From SP197 sp965242595 (GTDB taxonomy: Bacteria > Pseudomonadota > Alphaproteobacteria > SP197), in contig OZ251464.1 in assembly GCA_965242595.1 (NCBI GenBank), positions 434,001 to 498,000 on the forward strand: a DNA stretch of 64,000 bases, read 5' to 3'. The notes under the pieces were generated by a model, which made no database searches, was not told the origin of the DNA, and saw nothing but the letters and a program-made list of their open reading frames with translations. The translations under genes were made by a program, and so were the position numbers. Below, one piece after another: positions 16,755-25,763 of this stretch; position 1 is the first letter of the stretch; each line of letters opens with the position of its first letter.

Positions 16755-18776
16755 ATGGCCGCACCGCAGACGCCCGTGCCCGCCGGGGGCGTCAGCTTTC
16801 CCCACCTTTTCTCGCCGCTGACGCTGCGCGGCCACACGCTGAAATGCCGCATCGTCTTCGGGGCCCATACCGCTAACATGTCGGAAGGCGGCCTGCCCTT
16901 AGAGCGCCATTTCGGCTATTACCGTGAAAGAGCCAGGGGCGGGGCGGCGATGATCGTGGTGGAACCCACGCCGCCGCATCCTAGCGCCATCCTGACCCGC
17001 GGCAACCTTCTGGCCGACGACGCGACCATCCCCCATTTCCGCCGCATCACCGACGAATGCCACCGCCATGGCAGCGTGATGTGCCACCAGATCTACCATG
17101 TCGGCGCCCATGGCGATCAGGACAACTCCTGGCAGCCCTACTGGTCGCCCTCGGGCCAGGTGAGCTTTCACGACCCCTGGGGCAGCCACGCCATGAGCGA
17201 GGCTGAGATCGAGGAGCTGATCGAAGCCTTCGTCGCCCAGGCGGTGCGGGACCGAAAGAGCGGCTTCGACGGCGTCGACCTGTTCGCCGGCTATTCCTGC
17301 CTGATCGATCAGTTCTGGTCGCCGCTGGCCAACCGGCGCGACGACCGCTGGGGCGGCAGCCTGGAAAACCGCCTGCGCTTCGCCACCCGCATCGTGGAGG
17401 GCATCCGCAAGGCCTGCGGGGCCGATTTCATCGTCGGCATGACGGTCTCCGGGGCCGAACCCTATCCCGGCGGCCTCGCCATGGCCGACAAACAGGAAAT
17501 CTTCGCCTGGCTCGACTGGCGCGGTCTGGCCGATTATTTCTCCTGTGGCACGGGAAGCTATCTCAACCGCTTCTCGAAGATCGTGCCCAGCTTCCACTAT
17601 CCCGCGCCGCTGGGCCCCGCCGATGCGGCCGAGATCAAGCGCGCGGTGCGGCACGCCCTGGTGACCGCCGAGGCGCGGGTGAAGACGCCGGCCCGGGCCG
17701 AGGCCGCCATCGCCGCCGGCCAGTGCGATCTGGTTTCCATCGTGCGCGGCCAGATCGCCGATCCCCATCTGGCGAACAAGGCGCGCGCCGGACGGGCGGG
17801 CGATATCCGCCCCTGCATCTCCTGCAATCAGCTCTGCCTCGGGCGGCGCATGCGCGATTACCACATCTCCTGCCTCGTCAACCCCGTGGTGGGACGCGAA
17901 AGCGCATGGGGTGGCGATACTCCGGCCCCGGCCGAACGGCCGCGCCGCCTGCTGGTGGTGGGCGGCGGCCCCGCCGGCCTGGAGACGGCGCGCGCGGCTG
18001 CCGAACGCGGCCACCGCGTCACCCTGGTGGAGCGCGGCCGCGAGCTGGGGGGCCAGTTCCGCCTCGCCGCCGGCCAGCCCGAACGGGGCGAGATCGGCGA
18101 GTTGCTGACCTGGTATGCCAGCCAGCTGCAACGGCTGCAGGTGCGGGTGGAGCTGGGCCGCGAATTGACGGCCGCCGATATCCGCGCCAGCGGCGCCGAT
18201 GCGGTGGTGCTGGCCACCGGCTCGCGCCCCACCCGCAGCGGCTTCCAGCGCGCCTTCCCCCATCGCGATGCCCTGCCGGGGGCCCGGCGCGACGATGTCT
18301 GCACCGTCCACGACGTGCTGGAAGGCGATGTCGTGCCCGGCGCCCGGGTGCTGCTGCTGGACGATATCAACGGCTGGTGGCCCGCCTCCGGTACGGCGCT
18401 GCACCTGGCGCAACAGCGCCACCAGGTGACGGTGGTGACGGCGGCCGAAAAGCCCGCCGCCCAACTCGATTATTCCCAGACCGGCGATACCACCCGCGAA
18501 CGCTTCTGGAAGCTGGGGGTGGAGGTGATCTGCGGCCACGGGCTGGCGGCATGGAACGGTGCCAGCGCCACCATCGTCAACCTCTATACCGGCGACAGCG
18601 AGGAGCGCGCCTTCGACAGCCTGGTGCTCGCCACCACCAACACGGCGGACGATCGCCTGGCCCGCGAACTGGCCGGCGACGAGGCCATCGCCTGCCACAG
18701 CATCGGCGATGCCGTCGCCGCCCGCACCGCCGCCATGGCCTTCTTCGAAGCGCGCCAACTGGCGGCCCGGCTCTAA
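16755..18776 (+). CDS. Old-Yellow-Enzyme/4Fe-4S/FAD oxidoreductase (trimethylamine dehydrogenase-like)
   Basis: A 673-residue flavoprotein. The N-terminal FMN barrel (about residues 12-350) has the opening FPHLFSPLTLRG and DRWGGSLENRLRF. Four cysteines, C354, C357, C361 and C373, in CISCNQLC...C spacing ligate a 4Fe-4S cluster. The C-terminal part (about 395-673) has the dinucleotide motif LLVVGGGPAGLETA near residue 402 and LATGSRP. This is the layout of trimethylamine, dimethylamine and 2,4-dienoyl-CoA dehydrogenases and of demethylases for betaine-type compounds. The start at 16755 is preferred over 16665 because homology-like sequence begins just after it. The long CISCN spacing is usual. 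An amine demethylase fits the nitrogen-compound theme of the window; enoyl reduction is the alternative. Confidence 0.87.
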   Translation: MAAPQTPVPAGGVSFPHLFSPLTLRGHTLKCRIVFGAHTANMSEGGLPLERHFGYYRERARGGAAMIVVEPTPPHPSAILTRGNLLADDATIPHFRRITDECHRHGSVMCHQIYHVGAHGDQDNSWQPYWSPSGQVSFHDPWGSHAMSEAEIEELIEAFVAQAVRDRKSGFDGVDLFAGYSCLIDQFWSPLANRRDDRWGGSLENRLRFATRIVEGIRKACGADFIVGMTVSGAEPYPGGLAMADKQEIFAWLDWRGLADYFSCGTGSYLNRFSKIVPSFHYPAPLGPADAAEIKRAVRHALVTAEARVKTPARAEAAIAAGQCDLVSIVRGQIADPHLANKARAGRAGDIRPCISCNQLCLGRRMRDYHISCLVNPVVGRESAWGGDTPAPAERPRRLLVVGGGPAGLETARAAAERGHRVTLVERGRELGGQFRLAAGQPERGEIGELLTWYASQLQRLQVRVELGRELTAADIRASGADAVVLATGSRPTRSGFQRAFPHRDALPGARRDDVCTVHDVLEGDVVPGARVLLLDDINGWWPASGTALHLAQQRHQVTVVTAAEKPAAQLDYSQTGDTTRERFWKLGVEVICGHGLAAWNGASATIVNLYTGDSEERAFDSLVLATTNTADDRLARELAGDEAIACHSIGDAVAARTAAMAFFEARQLAARL

Positions 18777-20443
18777 TCCTTGGCGGCCCGGCGCAGGGCG
18801 TCGCAGACCGGGTGCGGATTGTGCCCGTTCACCAGCAGTTCGAGCCGCAGCGTGGCGCGCGTCATGCCGCAGTAAAGCAGCCGTTCCCAACGTTCGAAAC
18901 GCTCCGGTTCCGGATCGACATCGCACAGCACGACGGCGGCGGCCTGCTGACCTTTGAAACGGCCCAGGCTATCGAACAGGATCTGGCCTGCGGACATGAT
19001 TTGGTTTCCAGCGCCATCGTACCTTCCGGTGAAGCGCCGTAACGTGAAAACACCCAGCTTGTCGAGGCCGCTTAGCGCGGATTCCCGATGGCTGCGCATC
19101 GTCAGCAGGGCGATAGCGTCGTGGCGAAAACCGTTCTGGACGAGTTCGGTCACGATCTTTGCTGCCAATCTCAGCTGCTCGGCCGCGTCGCGATAGCAGG
19201 CGAGACCGACCCCAAGGCCCGGCAAGTCGCTTGCGCATTCGAACTCGAAACGGGGCAGGACCGAGCGGATCGCCCGCGCGATCGAGCGGGGCGAGCGGTA
19301 ATTCTCCCGCACGCGATAGCCGACGAATCCGGCATCGTCGCCAGGTTGGGTCTGACGAATGTTCTGGGTCGTATCTTCCAGCCACAGGGTGTCATGCTTG
19401 TCGGCAAGGAAAAGCGTCAAGATCTGAAACCAGTCGGGGGAGAAATCCTGGGCTTCGTCGATCACCAGGCTGTCGAACGTCCAGTCCGGGGGCACATCCT
19501 GTTCGATCACGCGTTCCTGCACCTTGTGCCAGAAATCCGGATCGGTTCGCACCTGGGCATAGTCCAGGCGGATGTCGCGGCTTTCCAGGAAGGTTGCGCA
19601 CAGGCCATGGAAGGTCTGAACGAGACCGCCTTTCGGGGCCGCGCTCGCCATGTTGTCGCGCAAGGACCGGTTGAAACAGACCAGCAACGGCCGTTTACCG
19701 GTCTTCAGGGCGCGTTGGTAGAAGTGCATGGCGATGCCCGTCTTGCCACAGCCGGCTGTGCCTTTGATATGCAGCTTCAACGGCGACATCTCGATATTCT
19801 CGATCAGATCGCACAGCATGGCGTTGGCCCGGCTGAACGAACGCTCCTGCGCATCGGCATGGGCATGAACGTCGGGCACGATTCGGAAAGTCTGCGCGAA
19901 AAATTCCTGGACGACAGTGGCCATCCCGGCACCGTTCCCACCCCCTTCACCCAGGATGGCGGCGACGATCGCGGCCAGCTGCGTCCGTCTGGGGGCATCG
20001 ACGATGCGGTCCCGATCCAGGCCTGCTGCGTTGAGATCGATCACGCGGTAATCGGGGCAATAGAACAGATAATCGACCTCCAGACGGCCTTGGTCCGGGT
20101 GCAAGTTTCGGAATTTTCCCTTGATCGAATCGACGCTGCGGCGAATCTGGCGAACCACGTTCTTGCCACCGTCTGCATAGCGTTTCTCCAGGCCGTTCAC
20201 GGTTTCGACCAGCGGCCCGTTCTTCTGCTCTATCACCAGGATCCTGCCGGAGCGATTGACGACAACGAAGTCGATTTCGCCGAATGTCGTCCGGTCGGCG
20301 GCGGCGCAGGACCAGTGGACGCCGTGATAGATTGTGAAGCTGGGGCCCAGGCCCTCTTTGAGCTGTTTGAGGGTGGCGATCTCGCCGCCATGGCCACCGG
20401 ACGGCGGGCACAAGGCAAGGTCGGAAGGAACGATATGGGCCAT
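18773..20443 (-). CDS. NERD-domain superfamily 1 helicase
   Basis: A 556-residue protein with an N-terminal nuclease-related domain (NERD, about residues 25-115). It has the PD-(D/E)XK-like residues E56-x-D58 and E72-x-K74 in FGEIDFVVVNR...VIEQKNG. A UvrD/Rep-type ATPase follows, with Walker A GTAGCGKT (228-235), Walker B VIDEAQDF (328-332), and motifs GYRVRENYRSP and YCGMTRA. Proteins of this type act on DNA and are often found in repair or phage-defence contexts. Two starts are possible, 20443 and 20476. The first begins with AHIVPSDL and is chosen; the second has AGAAGG directly against the ATG. It follows the Rieske oxygenase gene on the same strand but is functionally unrelated. Its stop overlaps the upstream convergent gene by four bases. 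Confidence 0.85.
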   Translation of the reverse strand: MAHIVPSDLALCPPSGGHGGEIATLKQLKEGLGPSFTIYHGVHWSCAAADRTTFGEIDFVVVNRSGRILVIEQKNGPLVETVNGLEKRYADGGKNVVRQIRRSVDSIKGKFRNLHPDQGRLEVDYLFYCPDYRVIDLNAAGLDRDRIVDAPRRTQLAAIVAAILGEGGGNGAGMATVVQEFFAQTFRIVPDVHAHADAQERSFSRANAMLCDLIENIEMSPLKLHIKGTAGCGKTGIAMHFYQRALKTGKRPLLVCFNRSLRDNMASAAPKGGLVQTFHGLCATFLESRDIRLDYAQVRTDPDFWHKVQERVIEQDVPPDWTFDSLVIDEAQDFSPDWFQILTLFLADKHDTLWLEDTTQNIRQTQPGDDAGFVGYRVRENYRSPRSIARAIRSVLPRFEFECASDLPGLGVGLACYRDAAEQLRLAAKIVTELVQNGFRHDAIALLTMRSHRESALSGLDKLGVFTLRRFTGRYDGAGNQIMSAGQILFDSLGRFKGQQAAAVVLCDVDPEPERFERWERLLYCGMTRATLRLELLVNGHNPHPVCDALRRAAKD

Positions 20444-20484
20444 GCTTTCACTCGCCACCGAAGGAACCGGCCTCATCCTTCTCT

Positions 20485-21696
20485 TCAGCCGCCGCCCGCC
20501 TCACCTTGCAGGGGCATATGGGCGAGGATGTTGGCCTGGAAGAAGGTCAGCGAGGTTTCGCCACGCTGGGCCAGCGGCCCCACCTTCATCGCCGGCGTGG
20601 CCAGCGCCTTTTGCTGCTGTTCGCACACCCACATGTCCTCGATCTGGAAATCCAGCGATTGCATGGGGTGGCCCGCCACCGTGTCCAGCGAGATATAGCG
20701 CCTGCCATCCTTCATGATCGGGCCGTGGCCCGATGTGCCCGACGGGCGTTCGCGGGTCGCATCGGCGGCCTCCGTCTCCCCCGCCTCGCGCGGGGCCATC
20801 CAGGTTCTCACATCCAGATAGCAGCGTTCCGGCCCCACCGGCACGATGCTGTAGGCGGAGAAGAAGATCGAGGTCGCCAGCACGCCGGAATTGGGGAAGA
20901 ACTGCCACACCACCGGATGCCTTTCTGCCGGTTCGATGCCGGGAATGTGGGCATGGGTGGAATTCCTGCGGCTTTCGTTCTCGGCATGGGCGATGAACAC
21001 CCAGTGGCGGCCCACCGCGTCCCAGTCCTGATGCTCGATATCCGGCCCCTTCAGCGTCTTGTCGTGCAGATAGGAGAGGTGATAACCGTCCATGGCGTTC
21101 TCGCAGAACACCTTCCAATTGGCCCGAATGTCGTAGCGCACCGGCCGTTTCTCAGAAAGCGCGGTCAGGGAATGGGGCCACATGTGGGTCTGGCGCATGG
21201 AGCTCAGCCAGGTTTCGAAATCCTCCTCCGGCCGCGCCTGGGGGTTGACGAAGATCAGATCGCCCAGCTGGCCCACCGCCGCCCGGTGCAGCGGCCAGTC
21301 GCCCAGCCTCATGCCGGGGAAGGCTTGCCCCCGCTTGGGCAGGCCGCGCAGGCTGCCGTCTTCGGGCGCGTAGGTCCAGGTGTGATAGGGGCAGACGATG
21401 CCGTGGCGGCAATTGCCGCCGCCTTCCTCGAACAGCTGGGTGCCGCGATGGCGGCAGGTGTTGTGATAGGCGCGCAGGCCGCCATCCTTCGCCCGCAGCA
21501 CGACGATGGCATAGCGGTTGACCTTCACCGCCCGGTAATCGCCCGCCTCGGGGATATCCTGGGCGACGCAGGCGAAACCCCAGGAGCGGCTGAACAGTTC
21601 CTCATGCTCGCGTTCGAACCACGCCGGCGAGCGATAGCAGGCCTTCGGCAGCAGCTGGCGGGCGCATTCGGGGCGGGGCGGAAGGGCGGGGATCAT
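20485..21696 (-). CDS. Rieske non-heme iron oxygenase, alpha subunit
   Basis: A 403-residue oxygenase. The Rieske 2Fe-2S motif reads CRHRGTQLF...CPYHTWTY (about residues 82-105). The mononuclear iron site is ENAMDGYHLSYLH (D-x2-H-x4-H) near residue 210, with a distal Asp in the C-terminal part (DFQIEDMWVCEQQQ). The family includes aromatic-ring dioxygenases and the oxygenases for carnitine, betaine and stachydrine. The isolated alpha subunit without a beta subunit fits the latter N-methyl-ammonium group. No reductase gene is adjacent. The start ATG overlaps the stop of the arginase-family gene (ATGA at 21693-21696), so both are one unit. Substrate unknown. Confidence 0.88.
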   Translation of the reverse strand: MIPALPPRPECARQLLPKACYRSPAWFEREHEELFSRSWGFACVAQDIPEAGDYRAVKVNRYAIVVLRAKDGGLRAYHNTCRHRGTQLFEEGGGNCRHGIVCPYHTWTYAPEDGSLRGLPKRGQAFPGMRLGDWPLHRAAVGQLGDLIFVNPQARPEEDFETWLSSMRQTHMWPHSLTALSEKRPVRYDIRANWKVFCENAMDGYHLSYLHDKTLKGPDIEHQDWDAVGRHWVFIAHAENESRRNSTHAHIPGIEPAERHPVVWQFFPNSGVLATSIFFSAYSIVPVGPERCYLDVRTWMAPREAGETEAADATRERPSGTSGHGPIMKDGRRYISLDTVAGHPMQSLDFQIEDMWVCEQQQKALATPAMKVGPLAQRGETSLTFFQANILAHMPLQGEAGGG

Positions 21697-22820
21697 GGCG
21701 CTGCTCCGTGGCTGGCCGCCTTCGCGGCTGAATTCGAGGCCGGTGCTGGAATGTGGACGCCGCGCCCCAGCTTTCTCAAGGCCAGGCCGGCCGCCAGATA
21801 GCAGATCACATAGACGATCACCCGATAGATGGCGGCCGATCCCGGCGGGATGCAGATGAAGCTGAAGCCGGTGAGGCCGCGCCGCCCGATCTCATGGGCG
21901 ATGCGGATGATCTCATAGTCGCTAAGCGCGATCGGCTCCACCAGCTCGCCCAGAATGTCGCCCGGTGCCGGCCCGGCCCCGCCGATCACGTCCATGTCGA
22001 AATGGGCATAAACGCCGCCGGTGCCGTTCCAGGCGCGGTCCAGCTCGGCCACCAGCCCCTCGATGCCCAGGCCCGAGCGCAGCTCCCAAGAGGAGACGAA
22101 GCGGGCGCCCTGGTTCAGATAGCGGCGCACGATGTCCTTGTCTTCCAGCATCCCGCGCTCGCCGATCTCCACCAGATGGCGCGGGTGCATGTTGTCCAGA
22201 AACTCGAACATCTTGTGCTTCCACGATGCGGAACCGGCGATGCGGCGATCGCCGGTCAGCCGGTCCAGCGGCTGCGCGTCCCAATGGGTGTCCAGGCTGA
22301 CACAGCCCAGCGGGCCGGCGCAGTTCTCGGCGCAGGCCTTGGCGATGGCAAAGCTGCCGCAGGGGCTGTTCTGGCCGATCACCACCGGCACGGCGCCGGC
22401 CCGGATGGCGTCGTTGCACTTCGCCTCCACCGCCGCCTGGGCTTCCAGGATCAGCTCGGGCGTCTGTTCGGCCATCACCCGGGGCGGGATCGCCGCGTCG
22501 CCGTAATCCACCAGGCGGATATGCTCGAACAGGTCCAGGTCGAAATCCTGGATATAGCCGGAAGGATAGCGCGCCGATTGCTGCCGCACCCGCTTGGGCG
22601 CGGCGATCCAGTCTTCCATCGCCACGCCGGCATAAAGGCCGCCGCTGGCCGCCACATAGGGCGCGCCGATCACCGCCACATCGGCCCCGTCCAGTTCGGC
22701 GGCGCTCCTCGCCACCGGCTGCGACATGAAGGAAGGCGTCTCCGGTGCCACCATGGGAAAGCTGCGCCCGGCTGCAAAGCTGGTGGCCATGAAGGTGGTC
22801 CAGTCGGGATAATCGCCCAT
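21693..22820 (-). CDS. Arginase/agmatinase-family ureohydrolase
   Basis: A binuclear-manganese hydrolase of 375 residues that would split a guanidino or related C-N bond to give urea or ammonia. Metal-site motifs are VVIGQNSPCGS (variant of GGDHS), SLDTHWDA (D-x-H-x-D) and HFDMDVIGGAGP (D-x-D). The first motif lacks the histidine of GGDHS, having Asn-Ser instead, a divergence that suggests a substrate other than arginine or agmatine. The start ATG at 22818-22820 begins MGDYPDW, and ATGA coupling to the Rieske oxygenase places oxygenase and ureohydrolase in one operon. The C-terminus has a hydrophobic stretch (YRVIVYVICYLAAGLAL) unusual for the family. Formiminoglutamase-type chemistry is also possible. 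Confidence 0.8.
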   Translation of the reverse strand: MGDYPDWTTFMATSFAAGRSFPMVAPETPSFMSQPVARSAAELDGADVAVIGAPYVAASGGLYAGVAMEDWIAAPKRVRQQSARYPSGYIQDFDLDLFEHIRLVDYGDAAIPPRVMAEQTPELILEAQAAVEAKCNDAIRAGAVPVVIGQNSPCGSFAIAKACAENCAGPLGCVSLDTHWDAQPLDRLTGDRRIAGSASWKHKMFEFLDNMHPRHLVEIGERGMLEDKDIVRRYLNQGARFVSSWELRSGLGIEGLVAELDRAWNGTGGVYAHFDMDVIGGAGPAPGDILGELVEPIALSDYEIIRIAHEIGRRGLTGFSFICIPPGSAAIYRVIVYVICYLAAGLALRKLGRGVHIPAPASNSAAKAASHGAAP

Positions 22821-22970
22821 CGTTCCTCTCCGCGCCCTGCCAGCCGCCCAGTCTCCCAGAAGCGGCGGGCGAAGGCCAGCGCCGCGCCCGGGCCGCGCCG
22901 GCAGGGTGAAGCCGCCCTGGCCCGCCCCGGCGCCGGGGTGCATACTGGCCCCGCATGGGGAGAATGGGCC

Positions 22971-24020
22971 ATGAGCTTCCCGGACATCGTCGAACACCCC
23001 TCGGCCTGGAAGGGCAGCGATTTTTCCGGCCCCGGCGATGTCGCCTTCGATCTGGAAGAACGCCATCTGGATGCGCTGCGGGCCTGCGTGGCGCGGGCCG
23101 GCGCCGCCGGGCGTGGGTTGCAGGCCCTGACGGGCGCCGATACGGCGCTGCCGGAGATCGCCGCTGACCTCGCCGAGCTGCGCCACGAGCTGATGGAAGG
23201 GCGCGGGCTGGTCATCCTGCGCGGCTGGCCGGTGGAAGAGATGGACCGGGACGCCCTCGCCATCGCCTACTGGGCCTTCGGCGCCCATCTCGGGCGCGGC
23301 GTCTCGCAAAGCCCCATGGGCGACCGGCTGGGCCATGTCACGGACGTCTCGCAGCCCGGCCAGCGCGAGCGCGGCTATCGCAGCGCCCAGGAGCTGGCGC
23401 TCCACACCGATTCCGACGACATCGTCGGCCTGCTCTGCATCCGCCAGGCCAGAACGGGCGGCGACAGCGTGCTGGCCAGCTCCATCGCCGTCCACAACGA
23501 AATCGCCCGCCAGCGGCCCGATCTGCTGGCGCCGCTGTTCGCCGGCTACCGCTATCACTGGTTCGGCGAGCAGCCGCCGGGCGAAGGCGCGGTCACCAGC
23601 TACAGGGTGCCGGTGTTCGGCCATGCCGGCGGCAAGCTTTCCTGCGTCTTTCTGCGCGCCTTCATCGAGATGGCGGCCGAAGAGACCGGCGCGCCGCTCA
23701 CCGATGCCGAAGCCGAGGCGCTGCGGTTCTTCGCCGCCACCGCCGCGCGTGACGACCTCGCCCTGCGCTTCCGCCTGCGGCCGGGCTGGGCCAGCTTCAT
23801 CAACAACTACACCACCCTGCACGCCCGCACCGCCTTCGAAGACTGGCCCCAGCCCGAACGCAAGCGGCTGCTGCTGCGGCTGTGGCTGAAGGCCAGCCCC
23901 GCCCGCCCCCTGGTCGCCGGTCAGCGCCGCTATTACGGCGACGACGGCATGTTCGTCGACGGGCGCAGCGACACAAGCTACCGTCCGGCCGGGCGCCCCG
24001 CCCCGCCGCCCTCCGCCTGA
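22971..24020 (+). CDS. TauD/TfdA-type 2-oxoglutarate dioxygenase
   Basis: A Fe(II)/2-oxoglutarate oxygenase of 349 residues. The metal triad is His-x-Asp in LALHTDSDDIV (about residue 145) with the distal His in NYTTLHARTAF and the 2-oxoglutarate Arg in KRLLLRLWL. Other family strands are GLVILRGWPVE and DSVLASS. The start is ATG 22971; a longer frame upstream runs through the divergent arginase-family promoter region. The gap to the arginase-family gene is 150 bp and holds no obvious palindrome. A solute-binding protein follows in the same direction after 95 bp, so oxygenase and binding protein may share a substrate. Sulfonate, phenoxyacetate or betaine-like oxidation cannot be distinguished. 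Confidence 0.87.
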   Translation: MSFPDIVEHPSAWKGSDFSGPGDVAFDLEERHLDALRACVARAGAAGRGLQALTGADTALPEIAADLAELRHELMEGRGLVILRGWPVEEMDRDALAIAYWAFGAHLGRGVSQSPMGDRLGHVTDVSQPGQRERGYRSAQELALHTDSDDIVGLLCIRQARTGGDSVLASSIAVHNEIARQRPDLLAPLFAGYRYHWFGEQPPGEGAVTSYRVPVFGHAGGKLSCVFLRAFIEMAAEETGAPLTDAEAEALRFFAATAARDDLALRFRLRPGWASFINNYTTLHARTAFEDWPQPERKRLLLRLWLKASPARPLVAGQRRYYGDDGMFVDGRSDTSYRPAGRPAPPPSA

Positions 24021-24115
24021 GGGGGCTTGGCCTGTGCCCTGCCGCCGTGCCAGAATGGGGCCCGGATAACCGCAAAAGATCGCGCCCGGAGCGCGACGAG
24101 GAAGGGAGGACGACC

Positions 24116-25726
24116 ATGAAACGCAAGGATGCTCTGATCCGCGACCTGCTGCGCGGCAAGCTGTCGCGCCGCGATGTCCATGCCGGCCTGGCGGGCCTCG
24201 GGCTTTCGGCCGCCGCTGCCGCCAGCCTGATCGAAGGCGCCATCGCCCGCGCCCAGGCCCAGGAACCGCGCCGGGGCGGCTATCTGCGCGCCGCCTTCAC
24301 CGGCAGCAGCGCCGCCGACACCCTGGACCCCACCCTGATCGTCGGCGGCGTGGATATCGGCCGCGCCGGCCTGCTCTACAGCCGCCTGATCGATTTCGTG
24401 CCGGGCACGGGGCTGGTGGGCAATCTGGCCACCGGCTGGGAGCCCAACGCCGATGCCACCAGGTGGCGGGTCGAGCTGCTGGACGGGGTGGAGTTCCACA
24501 ACGGCAAAAGCCTCACCGCCGCCGACGTGGCCTATTCCTTCAATCGCCATCTGGATCCCGATGGCGGCTCGCCCGCCAACGCCTATCTGGGCGATGTGGA
24601 ATCCATCGTGGCCGACGGCGCCCGCCATGTCGTCTTCAACATGAAGACGCCCAATGCCGATATCCCCTATCTGCTCACCGAATACCACTTCACGGCCCAG
24701 CCGGAAGGCGCCGACAGCGCCAGCTATGTCGCCGGCCAGGCCATCGGCACCGGCCCCTGGATGGTCAGGGAGTTCGAGCCCGGCATCGCCGCCGTGTTCG
24801 AGCGGAATCCCAACTACCACCGCAGCGGCCTGCCCTATATCGACGCCATCGAAACCTTCGGCATTCCCGACGCCACCACCCGCGTCAATGCCCTGCTGGC
24901 GGGCGAAACCGACATCATCGCCGGCCTGGATCCGCAGCTGGTGGGCAGCGTCACGGAGGCCGAAGACGCCGCGGTCCTGAACCAGCCGGGCGGGGCCCAT
25001 CCCACCTATCCCATGCGCGCCGACACCGCGCCCTACAGCGACAACGATGTGCGCCTGGCGTTGAAGCACGCCGTCGACCGCGAGCGCATGCTGGAGCTGG
25101 CCTGGGGCGGGCTGGGCTCGGTGGGGCGCGATCACCCGATCCCGCAGCACGACCCGTTCTTCGCCGCCGATGTGGAGGCCCTGGAGCGGGACCCCGACAA
25201 GGTCGCCTTCTATCTGAAGCGGGCGGGCATGGCAGATGCCAGCTTCGAGCTCAGCGCCTCGGACGCCAATTTCGGCGGCGCCAACGCCAGCATCGTCATG
25301 GCCGAGCTGATGAACGAGGCCGGCGTCAACGCCACCGTCAAACGGGTGCCCTCCGACGGCTACTGGAGCGCGGTGTGGATGAAGGCGCCCTGGTGCGGAT
25401 CGTCCTGGTATGGCCGCCCCACCGCCGATCAGATGCTGTCGATCGCCTATATCACCGGCGGTTCCTGGAACGAGAGCTTCTGGTCCCACCCGCGTTTCGA
25501 CCAGCTGGTGCTGGAAGGCCGGCGCACGGTCGATGCCGCCAGGCGGGCCGAGATCTACCGGGAATGTCAGCTCATCATGCGCGATGAAGGCGCCTCGGTG
25601 ATCCCGGTGTTCACCAACTGGATCGACGCCTACCGCACGCGGGTGAAAAACCTGAAGGGCCACCCCCACGGCTTCACCGGCTGGATGTATTGGGAGGAGG
25701 TCTGGCTGGACGACGCCGAGGCCTAG
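24116..25726 (+). CDS. ABC-type peptide/small-molecule solute-binding protein (family 5)
   Basis: A periplasmic binding protein of 536 residues, DppA/OppA family. The N-terminus has a twin-arginine-like leader (KLSRRDVHAGLAGLGLSAAAAASL), then the mature start near AQAQEPRRGG. Family motifs are GWEPNADATRWRVELLDGVEFHNGKSLTAADV and the lobe-hinge ALKHAVDRERML. GAAGGGAGG upstream supports the start ATG at 24116-24118. No permease or ATPase gene lies next to it, so it is an orphan component or a regulator-type sensor. It follows the TauD-type gene and precedes the convergent S15 hydrolase. Ligand unknown. Confidence 0.87.
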   Translation: MKRKDALIRDLLRGKLSRRDVHAGLAGLGLSAAAAASLIEGAIARAQAQEPRRGGYLRAAFTGSSAADTLDPTLIVGGVDIGRAGLLYSRLIDFVPGTGLVGNLATGWEPNADATRWRVELLDGVEFHNGKSLTAADVAYSFNRHLDPDGGSPANAYLGDVESIVADGARHVVFNMKTPNADIPYLLTEYHFTAQPEGADSASYVAGQAIGTGPWMVREFEPGIAAVFERNPNYHRSGLPYIDAIETFGIPDATTRVNALLAGETDIIAGLDPQLVGSVTEAEDAAVLNQPGGAHPTYPMRADTAPYSDNDVRLALKHAVDRERMLELAWGGLGSVGRDHPIPQHDPFFAADVEALERDPDKVAFYLKRAGMADASFELSASDANFGGANASIVMAELMNEAGVNATVKRVPSDGYWSAVWMKAPWCGSSWYGRPTADQMLSIAYITGGSWNESFWSHPRFDQLVLEGRRTVDAARRAEIYRECQLIMRDEGASVIPVFTNWIDAYRTRVKNLKGHPHGFTGWMYWEEVWLDDAEA

Positions 25727-25763
25727 GCCCCCCGCCCCCGGCACATCGCCTCGCGGGGACGTG

